Shown piece by piece: positions 62,506 through 64,000 of a DNA stretch of 64,000 nucleotides. The DNA is taken from contig OX387185.1 in assembly GCA_947561395.2 (NCBI GenBank), forward strand, positions 46,510,602-46,574,601, given 5' to 3'. The DNA is from Buxus sempervirens. Lineage: Eukaryota > Streptophyta > Magnoliopsida > Buxales > Buxaceae. Position 1 is the stretch's first letter; every line of letters starts with the position of its first letter. Both the position numbers and the translations under genes were made by a program. Under the pieces are notes generated by a model. It did no database searches, had not been told where the DNA came from, and saw only the letters and a program-made list of their open reading frames with translations.

Positions 62506-63848
62506 CTAGCAATTGTGAATGTGTGTTGCATGTTAAGATTGATTTTATTGCTTTTATTTTTGATTAACCGACTTTGGTCATTAAATGAAAATGGTACTTT
62601 TTTTACTAATTATTATGGTTATTCCCAAAATATATTTCATTTTTCTAAAATTTAATTGGATTTATATTTCTTATTTTATAATTTATTTTTTTAATTAGGA
62701 AATTGAAATTATTATATTCAATTACTTTATTACAAATAATTTTTCAAATATCAAAAGAGTTTGAATTTAAATCTATACTACTATTAACTACCTAAAATGT
62801 GCTCTTTGTTTTTTTTTACATACCAAAATATCATTTTCTAGAATATTTGATTTCAAAATTACACAAGATCTTGAAATAATAATAATGAAATAGAATATAA
62901 TTCAACTATTAATATATAGTAATAATTATAAAATACTTATTTTAATTAATTAAGTATATTAGTTATTCAAATAATTAATATATATTAAAGTTTCATATTA
63001 ATATATTAATGTAATCATATTAATATAAAACTTTATATAATTAATAGATTAAATATTTTGATAAAAATTATCAAAAAAAATTAATAAATATTATTTTAAT
63101 GAAGTCAATTTTATTTTAGAATTTTTATAGGATTAATTTATTTATATTTGATTAGATTCCAATTCTTTCTTAATTATCTTAAATGTGTTCTTATATTTTT
63201 AAAATAACAATTTTAATAATTTAATAATATAAAATTTAATAATTATATTCTTAAAAATTAGCTTGAAAATATGTGGCTTCATCAAAAGACACATAGTTTT
63301 ATAATGCAATTTTTATTGTAAATAGTTTATTTTTTGTCTTTTCATTCTAAAACAAGGCGAGATCGTTATGTACAGTTGTCACACATTTTATATTTGAATG
63401 ATACTAACAACTTATGAATGATCTTAACAAATTATTTACATGATTCAAACTTATAAATATATTGCTTAAAATAATTGTTATTCTTACAACCTTCACCACC
63501 ACCGTTCCTGCCAATTTCTTTTCTTCTATGTATACGTCTCATTAATGAAATAGGTAAATCTATTATCATCAATAAGTAAATAAATTTCCATAAAAGTTAT
63601 ATTCACTATCTCTCTATGTAATTCTTGTTTAATTTTGCTTTTCTATAATGAATTATTCTAACTCTTATTTAATTTTATTTGATTTTTGTTTGCCTTTTAC
63701 GCAGTACTTAATTGAGATATTGGAGTAAACTAAATGTTTAGTAATCACAAGGTAAATAATTTATTTTATTATATTTTACTTATGGGGTAATAAAAAAATT
63801 AGCAATAATATTACTATGCATCTTAATTAATAGTTATCTATCTATTGA
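62506..63848 (-). mobile_element. AT-rich Helitron-like element, inverted copy of 31602-33498
   Basis: Reverse complement of the 31602-33498 element. On the minus strand it begins TCAATAGATAG (63848) and ends CACAATTGCTAG with host T at 62505 as the complement of A. About 0.5 kb shorter than the first copy. No coding sequence. Confidence 0.5.
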
Positions 63849-64000
63849 AATGCCAAATATAAGCAGTTGATTGGGAAGGAATTTGCTGATTTCTGGGCTA
63901 AGATTGCAAGTGTAGCCAATGCAATCCTCTAACTAATTGCATGTCCAACTACTAGAGTCGAATGTTGATCTTGTTTTCTTACTTGAAATTTTGATTTGGT
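63849..64000. other. Window end, nothing recognised
   Basis: Unique-looking AT-rich sequence with no feature seen. Confidence 0.4.

Noticed and set aside
28448-63848. The LTR plus Helitron blocks as one large inverted duplication
   Set aside because: Each LTR has its own distinct 5-bp target duplication, and element order relative to orientation does not fit a simple inverted block.
1-64000. CRISPR array, tRNA, rRNA or bacterial/organelle gene cluster
   Set aside because: No regularly spaced short repeats with unique spacers, no convincing tRNA cloverleaf or rRNA sequence, and all recognised genes are nuclear plant genes with introns.

Overview
The window is nuclear DNA from a flowering plant. 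Evidence: split genes with plant-type GT-AG introns, plant-specific families (a HAC histone acetyltransferase, a mandelonitrile lyase/HOTHEAD-like GMC oxidoreductase, a GDP-mannose 3,5-epimerase), AT-rich intergenic DNA, and many plant-type mobile elements (L1 LINE, Ty1/copia, long solo LTRs, hAT, MITEs, Helitron-like ends). I cannot name the species; a dicot is likely but not shown.

The backbone is a tandem cluster of p300/CBP-type histone acetyltransferase (HAC) genes on the + strand. Copy A is the C-terminal part of a gene that begins upstream of the window (exons at 3103-11127). Copy B (about 25980-27587) is a broken 5' fragment. Fragment D (about 38290-39010) keeps only 5' non-coding sequence. 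Copy C (about 42300-57109) looks complete, with 12 exons I could join by eye into an open frame of about 894 codons. A and C match through exons and introns from base 1 / 46380 to about 11150 / 57130, sharing an intronic LINE and an intronic hAT MITE, so they are a segmental duplication. The deduced protein has KIX-like, PHD, HAT (KAT11) and ZZ parts, but no TAZ finger is visible.

Between the HAC copies lie two other genes. At 21504-23614 (+) is a three-exon GMC oxidoreductase of the mandelonitrile lyase type, 553 codons, apparently intact, with a TATA box and three 123-bp tandem repeats just upstream. At 34299-35977 (-) is a GDP-mannose 3,5-epimerase gene with a premature stop and no recognisable last exon, so a pseudogene.

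The rest is mostly mobile-element debris. 14.5-20.5 kb holds a Helitron-like end, foldback MITEs, a broken copia fragment split by a hAT element with an exact 8-bp target duplication, and a long-TIR MITE. 28.4-33.8 kb holds a 3.1-kb solo LTR (TSD TTATA) and a Helitron-like element. 38.2-42.3 kb holds HAC fragment D and more MITE/Helitron debris. 57.1-64 kb holds a second solo LTR of the same family in the opposite orientation (TSD GGTGC) and a second Helitron-like copy, also inverted.

No RNA gene, CRISPR array or prokaryotic-type system was seen. The most interesting biology is the HAC cluster: a reduced-domain acetyltransferase, a GC-AG intron, and a CT microsatellite that starts at a 5' splice site and differs in length between the copies.
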